Positions 46,557 to 54,345 of a stretch of 64,000 bases of DNA are shown piece by piece; position 1 is the stretch's first letter, and every line of letters starts with the position of its first letter. Location: contig NZ_CP027712.1 of assembly GCF_003945765.1 (NCBI RefSeq), positions 2,046,001-2,110,000 on the forward strand. Reading direction: 5' to 3'. A program made the position numbers and the translations under genes. This stretch comes from Pseudomonas chlororaphis subsp. chlororaphis. Its GTDB lineage: Bacteria; Pseudomonadota; Gammaproteobacteria; Pseudomonadales; Pseudomonadaceae. The notes under the pieces were generated by a model. It did no database searches and was not told where the DNA came from. It was given only the letters and a program-made list of their open reading frames with translations.

Positions 46557-47552
46557 ATGTTCGAGGAAGACAACGCGCAATGGGGGCTGGTTCATGCCCT
46601 GGTGCTGGACGGTAAAGGTGGTGCGCGTGCGATTGCCCGAACTGAACTGGACGACTTGCAGCTGCAAGCCCATGAGAGCCTCTGGCTGCATTGGGATCGC
46701 AGCCATCCGCAAACCCAGACCTGGCTGCGTAAATCCAGCGGTCTGAGTGAGTTCAGCTGTGACCTTTTACTCGAAGAAAATACCCGGCCGCGCCTGTTGG
46801 CGCTGCCGGATTCCGAGTTCTTGCTGTTTTTACGCGGCATCAACCTCAACCCCGGCGCCGAGCCGGAGGACATGGTTTCGGTACGCATCTTCGGTTCGGC
46901 CCAGCGAGTGATCTCCCTGCGCCTGCGGCCATTGCGCGCGACCGATGAGCTGCTGGTGCAGCTGGGCGAAGGCAAGGGACCGAAAACCGCCTCCGAACTC
47001 ATCCTTTATATGGCTGAGTACCTGACCCATAAAGTGCAGGACCTGGTCAGCGACCTGTCGGAAGTGGTCGATGCTGAGGAGGAAAAACTGGATGCCGACG
47101 AACGGTATACCCCCGAGCACAGCAACATTCTGCAGATTCGTCGACGGGCTGCCGGACTCAAGCGTTTCCTCGCTCCGCAGCGGGATATTTTCGGTCAGCT
47201 CAGCCGCATCAGGCTGCCTTGGTTCGCCGATGACGATGGCGATTACTGGAACGAATTGAACAACAGCCTGACCCGCTACCTGGAAGAGCTCGAATTGACC
47301 CGAGAGCGCGTGGGGCTTGTGCTGGAGGCCGAAGACCGGCGCCTGAGCGTGCGCATGAACCGCATCATGTTTCGTTTCGGGATCATCACCGGGATCTTTC
47401 TGCCGATGAGTTTTCTGGCCGGCTTGCTGGGGATCAACGTCGGAGGCATTCCGCTTTCCAACAGCCCCTATGGGTTTCTGGTGGCCTGCCTGTTGATGGC
47501 GCTGGTCGCGCTGGGACAGTGGTGGCTATTCCGACGTTTGCGCTGGGTCTGA
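46557..47552 (+). CDS. zntB: Zinc transporter ZntB-like CorA family protein
   Basis: This protein has 331 residues from ATG 46557 with AAGGGATGAGG upstream; an ATG 6 bases earlier touches the ribosome site and is less likely. Cytosolic helical domain, then two membrane helices near the C-terminus (~270-290, ~305-325). The loop reads 'GINVGGIP' instead of GMN, the signature of ZntB-type CorA relatives that export or import Zn2+. It lies in the conserved rraA-zntB-crfX string. Confidence 0.88.
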   Translation: MFEEDNAQWGLVHALVLDGKGGARAIARTELDDLQLQAHESLWLHWDRSHPQTQTWLRKSSGLSEFSCDLLLEENTRPRLLALPDSEFLLFLRGINLNPGAEPEDMVSVRIFGSAQRVISLRLRPLRATDELLVQLGEGKGPKTASELILYMAEYLTHKVQDLVSDLSEVVDAEEEKLDADERYTPEHSNILQIRRRAAGLKRFLAPQRDIFGQLSRIRLPWFADDDGDYWNELNNSLTRYLEELELTRERVGLVLEAEDRRLSVRMNRIMFRFGIITGIFLPMSFLAGLLGINVGGIPLSNSPYGFLVACLLMALVALGQWWLFRRLRWV

Positions 47553-47556
47553 TCAT

Positions 47557-47582
47557 GAACTATGTGACCCAGGGAATTTTGA
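47557..47582 (+). promoter_or_regulatory. Candidate ECF promoter of crfX-cmpX-sigX
   Basis: GAACTA (47557-47562) and TTTGA (47578-47582) separated by 15 bases resemble the GAACTT-N16-TCTGA pattern of AlgU/SigX-type sigma factors. It lies about 35 bases upstream of the crfX start and fits literature that ECF sigma factors drive this operon; the match is imperfect. Confidence 0.35.
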
Positions 47583-47615
47583 TCGCGTCTTTCACTGACA
47601 TATCGAGAGGTGCGT

Positions 47616-47861
47616 ATGCACGATCCGTTTGAACAGTCGTTGCGTGACATGCTCAAGGCCACACCGTCCACCCGGGACGACGATGCGTGCCTGGGCCGCG
47701 TACTGAAAACCGCCAACCGGCAGGTGGGGGCGGGCGATCTGTTCAGCCTGCTCGGCCGCTGGTTGCCGGCGCTGATGATTGCTTTGAATAACGGATCGGC
47801 CCATATCTCGCCGGTTTCCCGTCGTAAACCTACTGCTCGCACTGCTGATAAGGCTGATTGA
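47616..47861 (+). CDS. crfX: CrfX (conserved small protein of the sigX operon)
   Basis: This protein has 81 residues from ATG 47616, preceded by GAGAGGTG. It starts MHDPFEQSLRDMLKATPS, with a likely amphipathic helix and 'LGRWLPALMIALNN'. Position directly before cmpX-sigX-oprF defines it; homologues in P. fluorescens and P. aeruginosa carry the same name. Molecular role not known. Its stop TGA lies two bases before the cmpX ATG. Confidence 0.88.
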   Translation: MHDPFEQSLRDMLKATPSTRDDDACLGRVLKTANRQVGAGDLFSLLGRWLPALMIALNNGSAHISPVSRRKPTARTADKAD

Positions 47862-47863
47862 AT

Positions 47864-48688
47864 ATGGAACTTGATCTCTGGACTCAGAGCCTCGTCACTG
47901 CGATGACTGCGTTGTGGACCAAGGTAGCGAACTTCATTCCCAATCTGTTTGGCGCGCTGGTCGTGCTGCTGCTGGGTTTTGTGGTTGCCAAACTGCTTGA
48001 TACCCTGCTTTCCAAATTGCTCGCCAAACTGGGCCTGGACCGTTTGATGGGCGGTACCGGTTTGACCAAACTGCTGTCCCGCGCGGGCTTGCAGGTACCG
48101 ATTTCTACCTTGATCGGTAAAATCGTGTATTGGTTCGTATTACTGATTTTTCTGGTTTCTGCTGCAGAATCCCTTGGCCTGGAGCGGGTTTCGGCTACGC
48201 TCGACATGCTGGCGTTGTATTTACCGAAGGTTTTCGGGGCCGCGCTGGTGCTGTTGGTGGGGGTATTGCTGGCGCAATTGGCCAATGGGCTGGTGCGCGG
48301 AGCGGCCGAAGGGGTCGGTCTGGATTACGCCAGTGGCCTGGGACGAATCGCCCAGGGCCTGGTGATCATCATCAGTATTTCCGTTGCGATCAGTCAGTTG
48401 GAGGTCAAAACCGACCTGCTCAACCATGTGATCGTGATCGTTTTGATTACCGTTGGTCTGGCTGTTGCCTTGGCCATGGGGTTGGGAAGCCGGGATATTG
48501 CCGGTCAGATTCTTGCGGGAATCTATGTGCGTGAGTTGTATCAGGTTGGGCAACAAGTGCGAGTTGGCGAGGTCGAAGGGCAGATCGAGGAGATCGGCAC
48601 GGTTAAGACTACACTGCTGACCGATGAGGGCGAGCTGGTCTCGCTCTCCAATCGGATCCTGCTGGAGCAGCATGTAAGTAGCCGCTAA
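47864..48688 (+). CDS. cmpX: CmpX, mechanosensitive channel-type membrane protein
   Basis: This protein has 274 residues from ATG 47864. Helices: ~20-45, ~80-105, ~120-150, ~165-185 and ~190-210, the last followed by a small MscS-like beta domain 'REVYQVGQQVRVGEVEGQIEEIGTVKTTLL' (here 'RELYQVGQQVRVGE'). It is a conserved cytoplasmic membrane protein thought to respond to membrane stress, cotranscribed with the ECF sigma factor sigX. It starts 2 bases after crfX. Confidence 0.92.
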   Translation: MELDLWTQSLVTAMTALWTKVANFIPNLFGALVVLLLGFVVAKLLDTLLSKLLAKLGLDRLMGGTGLTKLLSRAGLQVPISTLIGKIVYWFVLLIFLVSAAESLGLERVSATLDMLALYLPKVFGAALVLLVGVLLAQLANGLVRGAAEGVGLDYASGLGRIAQGLVIIISISVAISQLEVKTDLLNHVIVIVLITVGLAVALAMGLGSRDIAGQILAGIYVRELYQVGQQVRVGEVEGQIEEIGTVKTTLLTDEGELVSLSNRILLEQHVSSR

Positions 48689-48776
48689 CCCGGCAAACCC
48701 TGCTAATGTATGCCGCCGCAAAATGCCCGTGTCTGGGCTGCGGTGGACATTGACCTGACTGTCGGCCCGACTCGTT

Positions 48777-49367
48777 TTGAATAAAGCCCAATCGCTATCC
48801 ACGCGCTATGACCCCCGTGAGCTCTCTGACGAGGAGCTGGTTGCGCGCTCGCACACGGAGCTGTTTCACGTAACGCGTGCGTATGAAGAGTTGATGCGAC
48901 GCTATCAGCGAACCCTCTTCAACGTTTGTGCTCGTTATTTAGGGAACGATCGTGATGCTGACGATGTCTGTCAGGAGGTGATGTTGAAGGTGCTGTATGG
49001 CCTCAAGAACTTCGAGGGGAAATCGAAGTTCAAGACATGGCTCTATAGCATCACGTACAACGAATGCATCACGCAGTATCGGAAAGAACGGCGGAAACGT
49101 CGCTTGATGGATGCGTTAAGTCTTGATCCCCTCGAGGAAGCGTCTGAAGATAAGGCGCCGAAACCTGAGGAAAAGGGCGGACTTGACCGCTGGTTGGTGC
49201 ATGTGAACCCGATCGATCGGGAGATTCTGGTGCTACGATTCGTCGCAGAACTGGAGTTCCAGGAGATTGCAGACATCATGCACATGGGGTTGAGTGCTAC
49301 GAAAATGCGGTACAAGCGTGCGCTTGATAAATTGCGTGAGAAATTTGCAGGCATTGCTGAAACTTAG
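48777..49367 (+). CDS. sigX: ECF RNA polymerase sigma factor SigX
   Basis: This protein has 196 residues from TTG 48777, matching the P. aeruginosa SigX start and length. Region 2 (residues ~20-95) includes 'DADDVCQEVMLKVLYGLKNFEGKSKFKTWLYSI' (in parts), and region 4 (~135-190) has 'LRFVAELEFQEIADIMHMGLSATKMRYKRALDKL' (in parts). It directs transcription of oprF and of fatty acid/membrane genes. No anti-sigma gene is adjacent; CmpX may link membrane state to SigX. The codon and start choice (TTG) fit. Confidence 0.95.
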   Translation: MNKAQSLSTRYDPRELSDEELVARSHTELFHVTRAYEELMRRYQRTLFNVCARYLGNDRDADDVCQEVMLKVLYGLKNFEGKSKFKTWLYSITYNECITQYRKERRKRRLMDALSLDPLEEASEDKAPKPEEKGGLDRWLVHVNPIDREILVLRFVAELEFQEIADIMHMGLSATKMRYKRALDKLREKFAGIAET

Positions 49368-49385
49368 TTCGGCGCAAATATCTCT
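49359..49385 (+). promoter_or_regulatory. Candidate SigX-type promoter of oprF
   Basis: GAAACTT (49359-49365) and TCTCT (49381-49385) with 15 bases between resemble ECF -35/-10 elements. It overlaps the sigX stop codon and is about 100 bases before oprF. SigX control of oprF is established in Pseudomonas; the exact elements are my reading. Confidence 0.4.
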
Positions 49386-49393
49386 TACGTCTA

Positions 49394-49415
49394 GGTAAGT
49401 TCTGATAGACTTACC
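49394..49415 (+). other. Hairpin in the oprF leader
   Basis: GGTAAGT pairs perfectly with ACTTACC around an 8-base loop. It lacks a following T run, so it is more likely a leader structure or a site for mRNA stabilisation than a terminator. Confidence 0.5.
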
Positions 49416-49474
49416 GCCGAGTTGTCCCCCGGTATGTGGGACTGCTTTACAATCACCAGATGGGGATTTAACGG

Positions 49475-50461
49475 ATGAAACTGAAAAACACCTTGGGCAT
49501 TGCCATTGGTTCTATTGTTGCCGTGACTTCGTTCGGCGTTCTGGCGCAAGGCCAAGGCGCGGTCGAGGGTGAACTGTTTTACAAAAAACAGTACAACGAC
49601 AGCGTTAAGCACATCGAAGACGGCTTCAACCCAGGCGCTCGTATCGGCTACTTCCTGACCGATGACCTGTCGTTGGACCTGAACTACGACAAAACCAACC
49701 ACACCCGTTCGAACGACGGCACTGGCAACCAGAAGATCAAAGGTGACACCGGCAGCCTGCTGGCTACCTACCACTTCGGTCAAGCTGGCGTGGACTCCCT
49801 GCGTCCATACGTTTCCGGTGGTTTCGGTCACCAGAGCCGTACCAACGTCCTGGCTGACGGCCACAGCGGTCGCGACCAGTCGACCCTGGCTATCATCGGT
49901 ACCGGTGTTAAGTACTACTTCACCGACAACCTGTTCGCTCGTGCCGGCGTTGAAGCCGACTACGCAATGGACAACGGCAAGTGGGACTACTCCGCTCTGG
50001 TTGGTCTGGGTGTGAACTTCGGCGGCAACGCTGGCAAGGTTGCTCCAGCTCCTGCTCCAGTTCCAGAGCCAACTCCAGAACCAGAAGCTCCGGTTGCTGA
50101 AGTTGTTCGTGTTGAGCTGGACGTGAAGTTCGACTTCGACAAGTCGGTCGTTAAGCCTAACAGCTACGCTGACATCAAGAACCTCGCTGACTTCATGAAG
50201 CAGTACCCACAAACCACCACCGTTGTTGAAGGTCACACTGACTCCGTCGGTCCTGACGCTTACAACCAGAAACTGTCTGAGCGTCGTGCAAACGCCGTTA
50301 AGCAAGTTCTGACCAGCCAGTACGGTGTTGAGTCGAGCCGCGTTCAATCCGTTGGTTACGGTGAGTCCCGCCCAGTTGCTGACAACGCAACTGAAGCTGG
50401 CCGCGCTGTAAACCGTCGCGTAGAAGCGCAGGTTGAAGCACAAGCTCAACAAGCTCAGTAA
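49475..50461 (+). CDS. oprF: Major outer membrane porin OprF
   Basis: This protein has 328 residues. Residues 1-24 are the signal peptide. Residues ~25-185 form the beta-barrel domain ('GELFYKKQYNDSVKHIEDGFNPGARIGYFL', in parts). A Pro/Ala/Glu-rich linker (~188-210: 'PAPAPVPEPTPEPEAPVAEV') contains none of the cysteines found in P. aeruginosa OprF. Residues ~215-325 are the OmpA-like peptidoglycan-binding domain with 'GHTDSVGPDAYNQKLSERRA' (20 shown). Its codons favour GTT, GCT, CGT and AAC, as expected for a very highly expressed gene. A bidirectional terminator follows. Confidence 0.97.
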   Translation: MKLKNTLGIAIGSIVAVTSFGVLAQGQGAVEGELFYKKQYNDSVKHIEDGFNPGARIGYFLTDDLSLDLNYDKTNHTRSNDGTGNQKIKGDTGSLLATYHFGQAGVDSLRPYVSGGFGHQSRTNVLADGHSGRDQSTLAIIGTGVKYYFTDNLFARAGVEADYAMDNGKWDYSALVGLGVNFGGNAGKVAPAPAPVPEPTPEPEAPVAEVVRVELDVKFDFDKSVVKPNSYADIKNLADFMKQYPQTTTVVEGHTDSVGPDAYNQKLSERRANAVKQVLTSQYGVESSRVQSVGYGESRPVADNATEAGRAVNRRVEAQVEAQAQQAQ

Positions 50462-50480
50462 TCTGTAGCTTGCAGCTTTG

Positions 50481-50509
50481 AAAAACCCGGCCTAGGCCGG
50501 GTTTTTCTT
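50481..50509. terminator. Bidirectional terminator between oprF and cobA
   Basis: AAAAACCCGGCC pairs with GGCCGGGTTTTT, so it ends oprF on one strand and cobA on the other. Confidence 0.95.
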
Positions 50510-50538
50510 TGTCCGCGATTTGATGAAAGCGCCTGGAG

Positions 50539-51300
50539 TCAGGCCGAGAATGCCGCCGCCAGGGCCGCTTCGGAAAGGGCGGGCAGTTGTGCACCGCAAG
50601 CGGCCACTTCGCCGACGACCAGGATGGCCGGGCTTTTCAGCTGGAAGGCATGGGCATCGTCCGGCATGGCGTGCAGATCGCTCCGACACAGCCGTTGCTC
50701 GGGTAGGGATGCGTTTTCAATCATGGCCACCGGGGTATGCGGTGCCAGGCCGCCAGCGATCAGCTGTTCACGGATCTCGCCCAGTTTTGCCACCCCCATA
50801 TAGATCACCAGCGTCGTACCGCTTTGCGCCAGGGCTTGCCAGTTCAGGCTGCTGTCGTCCTGGGTATGGGCCGTCAGCAGGGTGACGCCACGGGCGACAC
50901 CGCGCAGGGTCAGCGGGATACCGCACTGGGTAGCGCCCGCCAGGCCGGCCGTGATGCCGTTCACCAGTTCCACCTCGACGCCACGTTCCTGCAGCCACTG
51001 CGCTTCTTCACCGCCACGGCCGAAGATGCACGGATCGCCGCCCTTGAGGCGTACCACGCACTTGCCATGCCGGGCGTAGCGCAGCATCAGCCGATGAATG
51101 AACGCCTGGGGCGTCGAACGACAGCCTCCGCGTTTACCCACGGCAATAACCCGTGCCCGGGGGCAGTGCTCCAGCACCGCCGGATTCACCAGATCGTCGA
51201 TCAGCACCACATCCGCCTCGCCCAGGGCACGCGCGGCCTTGAGGGTCAGCAGTTCAGGATCGCCAGGGCCCGCACCCACCAGCCAGACTTTTGCGCTCAT
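50539..51300 (-). CDS. cobA: Uroporphyrinogen-III C-methyltransferase
   Basis: This protein has 253 residues. SAM-binding 'VGAGPGDPELLTLKA' at residues ~8-22, 'RLKGGDPCIFGRGGEE' (~85-100) and 'VNGITAGLAGATQCGIPLT' (SUMT signature region) are all present. It makes precorrin-2 from uroporphyrinogen III, the first step to siroheme, the cofactor of NirB. Its place at the end of the nitrate assimilation operon gives a clear job: supplying siroheme when nitrite reductase is made. The gene starts 11 bases before the nitrate reductase stop region. Confidence 0.95.
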   Translation of the reverse strand: MSAKVWLVGAGPGDPELLTLKAARALGEADVVLIDDLVNPAVLEHCPRARVIAVGKRGGCRSTPQAFIHRLMLRYARHGKCVVRLKGGDPCIFGRGGEEAQWLQERGVEVELVNGITAGLAGATQCGIPLTLRGVARGVTLLTAHTQDDSSLNWQALAQSGTTLVIYMGVAKLGEIREQLIAGGLAPHTPVAMIENASLPEQRLCRSDLHAMPDDAHAFQLKSPAILVVGEVAACGAQLPALSEAALAAAFSA

Positions 51301-51310
51301 GTTTGTTTCC

Positions 51311-54028
51311 TCACAGGGGGATTGCGACGGGCTGTGCCGAGCTGGCCAGCAGACGTTTGATTTCGGGGACGCAGGAGCCGCATTGAGTGCCGCAGCCCAG
51401 CTCCTGTTTCAGGCCATCGAGGTCCAGGCCGCGGGAGATCCCGGCACAGACTGCGCTTTGGCTGACGTTCTTGCAGTTGCACAAGGTCTTGCCGTTCGAC
51501 GTAATCAACCCGGCAGCCCCTGGCGGTGCGCTCATCGGCGCCAGCAGCCAGCGGCGCAGTTGCTCATCGGCCTTGCCTTCCAGCCACAGGTTCTGCAGCC
51601 AGTGCCGGGCCAGGGTTTCACCGGCCAGGCGAATGGCGGTGATCCGCCCCTGTTCGATGCGTACCCGCTTGCCGATGGAGCGCCGAGGATCGTCATAGGC
51701 CAGCACCGGGCCTTCGTTGAGCCCCAGCAACTGGTCGATGTCCTTGAGCAGTTGCGGCGCCGGCGCCTCGGCGTTGGCCACCCGCAGCAACAGGGCCGGG
51801 CGTTCGCGGCCGGCCAGGCTCAGGCTGACGTAGGCGAAACTTTCACAGAGCGGGCGCAGGGCTTCGAAATGCCGCTGCACGTCGCCTTCGATCAGGGCGA
51901 ACAATTGCCACGGCAGTTGGACCGGCTCCAGGCGTACACCGCTGTGCTTGAGTTCCGGCTGTTTGGACAGTGGATCGAACGCCGGTTGAGTCACGGCGTT
52001 GACGCCGCCCTTGAGAAACCGATCGCCCCAGTGCATCGGCAGGAAAGCCTGGCCCGGGCGCACGCTGTCGTCATCCGCTACTGCGACTGTCACGCTGCCG
52101 CGACGGCTTTTCAGCGAGACCAGGTCACCCGCTTGCAGGTTCTGCCGGCGTAGTTCGTCCGGGTGCAGGCTGAGGACGGCCTCGCTGACGTGCCCGAACA
52201 GCTGGGCCGCGGTGCCGGTGCGGCTCATGCCGTGCCATTGATCCCGCAGGCGGCCGGTGATCAGGGTCAGGGGGAAGCGCGCATCCCGCTGTTCCTTGGC
52301 CGCGCGATACGGGTCGCTGACGAAGTGCGCCCGCCCGCTGGCGGTGGGGAAGCGGCCGTCGACGTACAGCCGCGGCGTCCCCTGTTCGGCGCCAGCGGGG
52401 AAGGGCCATTGCTGCGGGCCGATACGGTCGATCAGCGCGTGACTGATGCCGGAAAGGTCCAGGTCGCGGCCGCGGGTCAGCAGTTTGTACTCATCGAACA
52501 GCTGGGCAGGCGTATCCAGGGCGAACAGGCTGGGCTGTTGCGGACGCAGGCGCTGTTCCAGGCGCCGGGCGAAGTCCAGAGTGATGGCCCAATCCGGGCG
52601 TGCTTCGCCCGGCGCGGCCACGGCGCGGCGCACATGGGAGATGCGCCGTTCCGAGTTGGTCACGCTGCCTTCCTTCTCGCCCCAGCTGGCGGCGGGCAGC
52701 AGCAGGTCGGCAAAGGCCGCGGTCTCGGTGGTGCGAAAGGCTTCCTGCAGGACCACGAACGGGCAGGCCAGCAAGGCTTCTCGCACCGCGTTCTGGTCGG
52801 GCAGCGATTGCGCCGGGTTGGTGCAGGCGATCCACAGCGCCTTGATCTTGCCGCCGCGCAGCTGTTCGAACAGCTCGATCGCGGTCAGGCCGGGGTTGGC
52901 CGGCAATTGCTCGACGCCCCAGTAGGCCGCGACTTCAGCCCGGTGCTCCGGGTTGGCGGCGTCCCGGTGCCCCGGCAGCAGGTTCGACAGGCTGCCGGTT
53001 TCCCGGCCGCCCATGGCATTCGGCTGGCCGGTGAGGGAGAAAGGGCCGGCCCCGGGGCGCCCGATCTGCCCGGTGGCCAGGTGCAGGTTGATCAGTGCGC
53101 TGTTTTTCGCGCTGCCGGCAGTGGACTGGTTCAGCCCCATGCACCACAGCGACAGAAAGCTCGGCGAGGTGCCGACCCATTCGGCGCACTGGCGCAGTTG
53201 CTCGACGCTGATGCCGCACAGCTGCGCGACCATATGCGGGGTGTAGTCGTGGACCAGGTTCTTCAGCTCGGCCAGGCCTTCGGTATGCGCCTGGATGAAG
53301 TCGCGATCGATCCAGTCCTGCCACAGCAGCAGGTGCAGGATGCCGTGGAACAGCGCGACATCGGTGCCGGGCAGGATCGCCAGGTGCAAATCGGCCAGGT
53401 CGCAGGTGTCGGTGCGTCGCGGGTCGATGACGATCACTTTCATCTGCGGCCGCAGGCGCTTGGCCTGCTCCAGGCGGCGGAACAGCACCGGATGGGCGTA
53501 GGCCATGTTGCTGCCGACGATCATCACGCAATCGCTCAGTTCGAGGTCTTCGTAGCTGCAGGGCGGGGCGTCGGCGCCCAGGCTGCGTTTGTAGCCGACC
53601 ACCGCCGAGGACATGCACAGCCGCGAATTGCTGTCGATGTTGTTGGTGCCCACCAGGGCCCGGGCCAGCTTGTTGAAGGCGTAGTAATCCTCGGTAAGCA
53701 ATTGCCCGGAGATATAGAAGGCCACGCTGTCCGGGCCGTGTTCGGCGATGGTTTCGGCAAACAGGTTGGCCGCGTGTTCCAGTGCGCTGTCCCAGTCGGT
53801 GCGGCTGCGCGCCAGGGCCTTGCCCAGGCGCAATTCCGGATACAGGGCGCGGGCCGCGAGGTCGCCGGTCAGGTGCAGGGTGGAGCCTTTGCTGCACAGT
53901 TTGCCGTGGTTGGCCGGGTGGCTCGGGTCGCCACTGACGCCGAGGATGCGTTCGCCGTCGTGCTCGATCAGCACGCCACAGCCAACGCCGCAGTAACAGC
54001 AGGTCGAGGCGGTCGTCTGGCGGTTCAT
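51311..54028 (-). CDS. nasC: Assimilatory nitrate reductase catalytic subunit
   Basis: This protein has 905 residues from ATG 54028, sharing one base with the nirD stop. N-terminus: [4Fe-4S] site 'CCYCGVGCG'. Central molybdopterin domains (residues ~60-680: 'GSNMAYAHPVLFRR', 'WCMGLNQS', 'GRETGSLSNLLPGHRD'), then a dinucleotide-binding region. C-terminal ~60 residues: BFD-like [2Fe-2S] domain 'CNCKNVS...CGTQCGSCVPE'. It reduces nitrate to nitrite in the cytosol. P. aeruginosa names it nasC (nasA in others). It lies between nirD and cobA. Confidence 0.94.
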   Translation of the reverse strand: MNRQTTASTCCYCGVGCGVLIEHDGERILGVSGDPSHPANHGKLCSKGSTLHLTGDLAARALYPELRLGKALARSRTDWDSALEHAANLFAETIAEHGPDSVAFYISGQLLTEDYYAFNKLARALVGTNNIDSNSRLCMSSAVVGYKRSLGADAPPCSYEDLELSDCVMIVGSNMAYAHPVLFRRLEQAKRLRPQMKVIVIDPRRTDTCDLADLHLAILPGTDVALFHGILHLLLWQDWIDRDFIQAHTEGLAELKNLVHDYTPHMVAQLCGISVEQLRQCAEWVGTSPSFLSLWCMGLNQSTAGSAKNSALINLHLATGQIGRPGAGPFSLTGQPNAMGGRETGSLSNLLPGHRDAANPEHRAEVAAYWGVEQLPANPGLTAIELFEQLRGGKIKALWIACTNPAQSLPDQNAVREALLACPFVVLQEAFRTTETAAFADLLLPAASWGEKEGSVTNSERRISHVRRAVAAPGEARPDWAITLDFARRLEQRLRPQQPSLFALDTPAQLFDEYKLLTRGRDLDLSGISHALIDRIGPQQWPFPAGAEQGTPRLYVDGRFPTASGRAHFVSDPYRAAKEQRDARFPLTLITGRLRDQWHGMSRTGTAAQLFGHVSEAVLSLHPDELRRQNLQAGDLVSLKSRRGSVTVAVADDDSVRPGQAFLPMHWGDRFLKGGVNAVTQPAFDPLSKQPELKHSGVRLEPVQLPWQLFALIEGDVQRHFEALRPLCESFAYVSLSLAGRERPALLLRVANAEAPAPQLLKDIDQLLGLNEGPVLAYDDPRRSIGKRVRIEQGRITAIRLAGETLARHWLQNLWLEGKADEQLRRWLLAPMSAPPGAAGLITSNGKTLCNCKNVSQSAVCAGISRGLDLDGLKQELGCGTQCGSCVPEIKRLLASSAQPVAIPL

Positions 54029-54345
54029 CAGCCGGCATCCCGCAGGGCCAGCAGCACGCGGCCGTTTTCCACCCGCGCCAGATGGTGATGGGCGCAGCCG
54101 ATATCCGGTGCCTGTGCTTCGCCGGACTCCAGGTCGATCTGCCAGTTGTGCAACGGGCAGGCGACCGTCTTGCCGTAGATCAGCCCCTGGGACAGCGGCC
54201 CGCCCTTGTGCGGGCAACGGTCGTCGAGGGCGAAGACTTCGTCGTCGCTGGTGCGAAAGATCGCGATATCGCCCTTGGGGCCGTTGACGATGCGCGAGCC
54301 CAGGGCGTTGATCTCGTCCAGGGCGCAGATATCCAGCCAGTTCAT
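54028..54345 (-). CDS. nirD: Nitrite reductase small subunit (Rieske-type)
   Basis: This protein has 105 residues from ATG 54345 with GGAGGTG upstream; the start overlaps the nirB stop by 4 bases. A Rieske fold is expected, with 'CPHKGGPLSQG' and 'CPLHNWQIDLE' giving a CxH...CxxH-type ligand set (CPH, CPLH), so unlike many NirD proteins it appears able to bind a [2Fe-2S] cluster. It pairs with NirB. Confidence 0.93.
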   Translation of the reverse strand: MNWLDICALDEINALGSRIVNGPKGDIAIFRTSDDEVFALDDRCPHKGGPLSQGLIYGKTVACPLHNWQIDLESGEAQAPDIGCAHHHLARVENGRVLLALRDAG

